Shown one piece after another: positions 58,126 through 64,000 of a stretch of 64,000 nucleotides of DNA; the stretch's first letter is position 1, and each line of letters starts with the position of its first letter. Position numbers and translations under genes: made by a program. Source of the DNA: Dipteronia dyeriana (taxonomy: Eukaryota; Streptophyta; Magnoliopsida; Sapindales; Sapindaceae); the NCBI GenBank assembly GCA_032871835.1, contig CM065297.1, positions 14,588,098-14,652,097 on the forward strand. Reading direction: 5' to 3'. The notes beneath the pieces were generated by a model. That model was not told where the DNA came from and searched no databases. It saw only the letters and a program-made list of their open reading frames with translations.

Positions 58126-59433
58126 AAAGTAATTATATTTGGAGGGAATACAAAATAAATCCTGCTAATCAACCAAAAGTCCCTTAAATCAATTCTGATT
58201 CCTTTCTAAAAACGACCTCTGTCAAAATCCCTCTCACGTTTACCTAAAGTCCTAAATCCCAAAATTGGTTCAAGCAATTTTAAAGTAAATCCCTAAATCC
58301 CCAAATTGTTTCACTCCATGTTTCTTTTTTCAATCTAATTTTTGGACTCCAATCTCTACTCCCTACTTCATCTGATTTCAGTTTCGGGTGCCCAGTCAGT
58401 TCTTGACCCAAGCCCTAACAAAGAGCTGAATCCCCCAGTAGTTGTCACTTGTCACTCCATCAGGTAATTCGCTTTCTTCGTCTCATGCTATTTTTTAATA
58501 TTGATCAGTGTAGCTTTACTGTGAAACCATCTTTATATTAAAGTACTACTTTCTCTTGTAATTGTTTTTCCTTCAGTGTTTCATTTTTGTTCAAAATTTG
58601 TGAGTTTGCTTTGGGGTTGACTTCAATTTTCAGATACATAAACACTGTTGTGGAAGTATTTTGGTTATGTGAATATAGGATTAGTGTATGTAAATAACAT
58701 TTTTTGACTTTTTTTGTTGGTATCAGTAATTCAACTGTTCACAAATTTAAGGTTTTTAGGGGTATTAGTAACTTTCAAATTCTTGATAGATATATTGGGG
58801 TATAAATGTATGGAAATATTGAAAATAACTTTAGAAATCTGATATTTCGATGATATATCAACAATTTTTAAATATATCACCGAAATTTTAATGATATTCT
58901 TGATATTTACTTGTTTATTAGTAAGATAGTTGATGGATGAGTGAATGTCTCTACTCATGTTATGGGGTGAAAGAACTAGGAGATGAAGATTTTATAAAAC
59001 GATTGGCAGTAAGAGAGACTACTATTTAAAATTCATCTACTTGTGTTTTCATATGTGTAAATATGTAATGCAATTAGGAGAGATGAGTTCTGATGTGATT
59101 GTTAGTAGAAGGACTTGCATTCTATTGTTAATGTATTTTTTGAGTTTATCGTGTCAGATTGCTCATCAAGTTGATTAAACTATTGGCAAAATGATCATGC
59201 CATGGAATTAGTTTTCAAATTGTTCTGTTTCTACCTGATATTGAATTTTTTTGTGCTCTTTTTGTGCCTTTACTTTAGTAGGTTATTGTTATCACAGCTT
59301 TGCTGGACACACCAACTAGCAGGTTTTGTAGACCAGTACTTAAAAGGTTTCATTTTCACTTATTTTAATTTTATAATCTCTCATTCTTTTTCTTTCATGC
59401 TCTGCTTTATCCACCCTTAAAAGCAATATTTGT

Positions 59434-59464
<31 letters not shown>

Positions 59465-60767
59465 TTCTACCTGATGTTGAGGTGATATATGAATCTAGAG
59501 TTTTTAATTCCTTCACGGATAGTTTGGCAAAGATGGGATCCAATTCTTCTAGAGATTTTGCTGAGTGGGGTGATGTGTGATTTTTCCCCTATTTTGCTAT
59601 GATTGGTTGGTCTTTGTCTTGCTTTGTTGTTAGGGTTGTTTTCTTGCAATTTATTAGTTTAAATGGTGGTTTTTTTGCAGGGTGGGTTTGTTTTCATTTT
59701 TTCTGGTTTTGCTTTGTTGGTGGTGCCTTGCTTTGGTTTCTTTTTTTCTTTGTTTTTGTTCTCTTTCGGAGGTGCAGTTATGGAATGTGCAGGGGTTTTT
59801 CATGTTTGTTCTGTTTCGTTTGGTGGTGTTGTTGGAGGGTGTGGCTCTGTTTGTGTGGCCTTTGCTTGTTGTTTTCTTTGACATGATGGTCTGTTAATAA
59901 TTACTTTTTAAAAATAAATAAATTAGTAGCTAGTAGTTTAAATGGAAAGCAAGTAATTTTTCCATACAAACTAAAGCTTCTTATCCTGGAACAAATTATT
60001 ATTATTATTATTGAAAATGGAATTAACAAAAGAAATTTACCATGAAAAGAAAACAAACATGAATAATATTTACAATAGCTAGTAGTTTAGGTGTAAAGCA
60101 AGTGATTTTTTCATCCAAACTTAATCTTCTTATCCTGGAACATATTATTATTAGATCTTGTAAACGGAATTAACAAAAGTAAAATTACCATGAAAAGAAA
60201 ACAAACATGAAGATCATATTTTGTGACGAATTAGATGATGTTTATGGTATAGACTAAGTAATTGTGTACAGTGTTTACATACCTAATTGTGTACAGTGTC
60301 TACATGAAACACACATAGAAAACAATATTAACAAACTTTCATGCCTACATAATTGTGTACAGTGTTTATATATCTAATAATATTGAATTTTTTGGGCTTC
60401 TTTTTTATGTTGACCTTGGTAGGTTGTTGTCATCGCTGCTTCATTGGGCACACTTGCAAGTTTTGCAGACCACTTAAAGGTATCAATTTTACATATTTTA
60501 ATATTACAATTTCTCTTCTTTTTTCTTTCATCCTGTGTTTTATCCACTTTTGAATGCAATAGGATATATATATATTTTCCTACTTATCATTTAGTTTTCA
60601 TTCATATATTCTGCAATAGGAGTTATGGTGGCAATTCGTATTGTGTATGATTTCCTTGTTCTGTTATGATATAATCTACTAAGATTGCTCTCCAATTCTT
60701 GTGAGTGTATCTTTTATAATATTGATAGGTAAAATAAATTATTGATCACTTTTTCAGAGTTGGATCC
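58126..60767. other. CACTA 5' non-coding region with internal duplications
   Basis: No confident exon. Contains a dispersed direct repeat of about 200 bp (about 59236-59445 and 60376-60580: TTGAATTTTTT..., GTAGGTTGTTGTCATC-like core, GACCACTTAAAGG-like end), a (TA)n run at about 59436-59465, a T/G-rich low-complexity stretch at 59600-59880, and tandem repeats at 59925-60370. A 5' untranslated exon may lie within 58300-58500, but I cannot show it. Confidence 0.55.
59925..60370. repeat. Tandem duplications in CACTA 5' region
   Basis: A roughly 145-bp unit twice (about 59925-60065 and 60072-60212), sharing AGCTAGTAGTTTA, CTTATCCTGGAACA and ACCATGAAAAGAAAACAAAC. It is followed by three copies of TAATTGTGTACAGTGT(T/C)TA near 60259, 60283 and 60350. 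Confidence 0.7.
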
Positions 60768-63700
60768 ATGCAAATGGATAAGGATTGGCTAAAATTTTCA
60801 AGGTTAATACACCAAACACAAAAAAAATGTTATTTGATGAATACACTCAAGATTTCAAGTAATAACAATTCTATTTTTTTTTTCCTTTTTCATCTGTAGA
60901 GTAAAGAAATAATATAGAGATGGTGCCAAAAATTTTGTAGAGGCGGCTAAAAGAAATGCTAGAAATCGTGATTTGATAGTTTGCCCTTGCAAACAATGTA
61001 TAAATCAAAATTTCAATCCTACTAAGATAGTGTACGAACACCTAGTCATTAATGGGATGGATCCTACATACACTAATTGGGTTTTCCATAGGGAAAACCC
61101 AATAAGTTTTGGACAAAATGAGAACAGTTCAAATACATTTAGAATGTATAGAGATGCTTTGGTTGAAGATGTTTGTAATATTGAACCGGATGTCGAAATT
61201 CGAGATGAAGAACTCACTCGGAATGTGTAAGAGGCAGAAACACCTTTATATCATGGTAGTACGAAATACACCAAATTGTCTGCCATTGTAGTTTTATACA
61301 AACATAAAGCTACACATGGTTTATCTGATAAGGGATTCAATGAACTTCTTAGCATTCTTCGATACATGTTGCCACAACATAATGTACTCCCTGATTCATT
61401 GTACTCAACAAAAAAGTTGCTTAAAGTATTTGATTTAGGATATGAGAAAATACATGCATGCGTCAATGATTGTTGTCTGTTTAGAAAAGAGTTAAAGCAA
61501 CTTAAGGAATGTCCACAATGTGGTGAATCTAGGTGGAAAGTAAATAAACATACTAACCATATATATGAGGGGGTGTCTGCCAAAGTACTTCGATACTTTC
61601 CAATATTACCAAGGTTTAGAAGAATGTTTAGAACAATTGAGTTGGCCAATGAGTTGACATGGCATTCTACCCATACAAGTCAAGATAGAAAAATGTGCCA
61701 CCCTGTTGATTCACCCGCATGGGAGACAATAGATGATACATGGCTATGTTTTGCATCAGATCTACGCAATTTAAGACTTGGTTTGGCTGCAGATGGATTC
61801 AACCCTTTTAGAAACCTAAGCTCTACACATAGTACTTGGCCAGTGGTTCTAGTTACATACAATCTCCCCCCGTGGAAATGCATGTCTAAAGAAAATTTGA
61901 TGTTAACACTACTAATTCCAAGGCCAAAGCAACCGAGGAACGATATTGATGTGTACTTATAACCAATAATAGATTATTTGAATGAGTTATGGCATAATGG
62001 AGTTGAAGTATATGATGCTTCTTTTAATTCCACCTTCAACTTAAAGGCCATTTTAATGTGGACCATAAATGATTTTCCCGCTAATGGAAACTTGGCAGGG
62101 TGTTGTGTGAAAGGTAGATATGCTTGCCCTGCATGCGGGTTAAAAACATGTTCCCAGATATTGAAATTTAGTAACAAGAATGTTTATTTGGGTCATCGAC
62201 GATTTCTTCCAATGAATCATACATTTCGAAAAATGAATTCATGGTTTAATGGGGCAGAAGAAACGGGTGAAAAGCCTCAGATAATTTCTGGTAAAGAATT
62301 TCGACTTGCATGTGCAGAAGTTGAAAATGATTTTGGAAAAGAGAGAGAAAATAGGAAAAGAAAGAAAAATTTGAATCCTATATGGAAAAAAAAGTCAATA
62401 TTATTTGATCTTCCATATTGGCAGGTAATTCTTTTATTCCCAAAATTAAAAAATGCCTTATTCTAAATCTGTTATTTTATTTTATTTCCAAAACAAATTT
62501 AATTTTTACTTGTTAATATGCATGAATTATGTTTGCATCATAATTTAGATGTAATGCACATTGAAAAATATATTTGTGAGAGTCTTGTCGGCACGCTATT
62601 GAACATAAATGGGAAAACAAAAGATGGTGTGAATTCTCGTAGAGATTTACAAGCCTTAGGCATTAGGCATGAGCTTCATGTGAAAGAGTGTGGTAATAGA
62701 CTTTTTCTACCCGCAACACCACACATGCTATCAAAGGTAGAGAAATAATTATTATGTAAACGATTGTTTAGTTTAAAAATGCCTGATGGTTATTGCTCAA
62801 ACATTAGCAATTATGTATCATTGAGTAAGTGCAAGATAGCTGGGCTCAAATCTCATGACTGCCATGTATTAATACAACAGTTGCTATCAGTAACAATACG
62901 AGGTCTCTTGCCTAAAGGGCAGAAAATAGCTATATTTCGGTTATGCTCTTTTTTTAATGATATTTGTCAAAGAGTGATTGATAGAAGTAAGTTAGAATCA
63001 TTGGAGGATGAAGTTACAGTGACTATGTGCATGCTTGAAAGATATTTCCCTCCTTTTTTCTTTGACATTATTATTCATCTCACTATTCATTTAACTAGAG
63101 AAGCTCGATTATGTGGACCGGTTCAATATCGTTGGATGTATCCTTTCGAAAGGTAATCCCCTAGCATTTATAGTATAATATTTTTAGTTTCATCAATGAT
63201 AGACAACAAATATAAAAGTTTCATTTATATGGTTTTTAAAGGATTATGAAGGTTCTAAAAGGATATGTAAGAAATCGTGCACGCCAGGAAGGGTGCATAG
63301 CAGAATGTTATTTAGCAGATGAATGTATGCAATTTTGTAGTAAATATTTACCACAAATAGCAGATGTTGGTAATAAGGATGATAGAAACCAAGATGTTGT
63401 TTATGGTAGTGTAGTTGAATGACATCCTATTTCTGTAGGGATATCGATGACCATGTCTTCAGACATGCTATACATTGCACATCGTTATATACTATTTAAT
63501 AGTACAGAAGTGGACCATACATAAAGTAAGTACAACAAAATTAATTTTTTTCATTGATTAAATACAAATTAATTTTTAGTTTAGATTCAAGTCTTGTGAA
63601 TCTTATTGTTAACATTCTATTAGCATGCACATTGAAGAGCTTCAACGTTTCGATTCAAGTCTTGTGAGTAGACCCTCTTTACTACAGAAGCAGCATACAT

Positions 63701-64000
63701 CAACTTTCGTATCATGGTTCAAAGCTAAGGTTGATAAACTTACCACAAATGATAGTTAACTTTTTTCACAGGTTTTTTTTATAGATAAACTTACTCCTTA
63801 GTATATTTAAACAAGTCATTGATGAAGCAAGCAGCTTGAATATATCAAACACCTTAAAATGGCTTGCATTTGGACCAACCATGCAAGTAACATCATATAC
63901 AAGCTATGTTGTGAATGGAAAAAGATACCGCACAATAGACAGTAAGAAATCTACTCAAGATAGTGGCATTTAGCTTGAAGCAGAAACTGTTTGCACAATC
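60768..64000 (+). pseudogene. CACTA TNP2-type transposase, multi-exon, broken, 3' end outside window
   Basis: Exon 1 60768-60802 (MQMDKDWLKFS), intron 60803-60899 (AG|GTTAAT to TGTAG), then the transposase-associated domain: YRDGAKNFVEAAKRNARNRD, CPCKQC, EHLVINGMDPTYTNWVFH. The TNP2 domain follows: ECPQCGESRWK, SAKVLRYFPILPRFRRMF, DGFNPFRNLSSTHSTWPVVL, MWTINDFPANGNLAG, HHNLDVMHIEKYICESLVGT. Then the DUF4218-like part (LLPKGQKIAIFRLCSFFNDI, REARLCGPVQYRWMYPFER) and DUF4216-like VTSYTSYVVNGKRYRT near 63900. Likely introns 62425-62523 and 63153-63241, with more after 63525. In-frame stops: 60910, 61228, 61960 (CAA to TAA), 62746, 63420 (CGA to TGA), 63522, 63971. It would bind the ends and cut the element. 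Confidence 0.85.

Larger units (their letters stand above)
57883..64000 (+). mobile_element. CACTA (En/Spm) DNA transposon, 5' part
   Basis: Begins CACTACAGGCC at 57883 inside the CopA-related pol; the preceding 3 bp ATC (57880-57882) are the candidate target duplication. Subterminal repeats 57883-58125, a 2.6-kb non-coding region, then a broken TNP2-type transposase from 60768 past the window end. The other terminus is not in the window. Insertion in the minus-strand copia makes it the youngest element in that local nest. Confidence 0.85.

Noticed and set aside
59599..59886. Overlapping open frames rich in Phe/Cys/Trp/Val, looking like a membrane protein
   Set aside because: T/G-rich low-complexity DNA open in three frames at once. 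No conserved motif, and it lies in the CACTA non-coding region.

Overview
The window is plant nuclear DNA from a repeat-packed, gene-poor region. It is AT-rich and consists almost entirely of LTR retrotransposons nested in one another, plus the 5' part of a CACTA (En/Spm) DNA transposon running off the right edge. I see no intact host gene, tRNA, rRNA or CRISPR array. Plant origin follows from the Ty1/copia families primed by initiator-Met tRNA (TGGTATCAGAGC), a Ty3/gypsy Tat-type element with an antisense gene, and a TNP2-type CACTA transposase. Every coding region is a broken transposon gene.

Families (working names). CopA is a copia family with ~1.5-kb LTRs: 1-2152 (-), 23092-32718 (+, complete, TSD AACCT) and 53599-57882 (-). 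CopB is a copia family with ~2.4-kb LTRs beginning TGTTAGGATTATG: an old host element here called O (+; scattered pieces 4577-4705, 33226-33318, 43075-44332, 46512-47069, 49869-52224), a complete copy 33319-43074 (+, TSD CTATG/CTATC), an internally deleted copy 9839-17299 (-, TSD CTTGG), a solo LTR 44333-46511 (-, TSD GAAAG) and a recombinant LTR 2153-4576 (-). GypT is a Tat-like gypsy element in two oppositely oriented halves, 4706-18653 and 18654-33225, with another fragment at 52225-53598. Family X is seen only as a 2.8-kb solo LTR, 47070-49868, TSD TTAGC.

Layout. A CopA tail (1-2152) meets a CopB LTR (2153-4576), which abuts the pol gene of O. O's integrase region was interrupted by GypT (4706-33225). 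GypT was hit by the deleted CopB copy (inside its 3' tandem-repeat array) and by the complete CopA (between its RT and RNase H). O then resumes and is further split by the complete CopB copy and two solo LTRs, before ending in its own 3' LTR (50163-52224). That LTR abuts a second GypT fragment, which is cut by a third CopA copy, which is cut by the CACTA element (57883-64000).

Most notable: (i) the two GypT halves are complementary (LTR-gag-PR-RT-RNH one way, IN-antisense gene-LTR the other) and meet at an LTR end, which suggests one element inverted at its own terminus; (ii) two CopB copies share the same gag/protease deletion, so a defective subfamily was mobilised, and one copy later lost IN-RT-RNase H; (iii) a spliced, promoter-bearing antisense gene in GypT; (iv) ~120-bp-periodic GC-rich hairpins in the CopA U3 and hairpin repeats in the CopB leader; (v) a 99-bp tandem array in GypT and a 43-bp array in the family X LTR.
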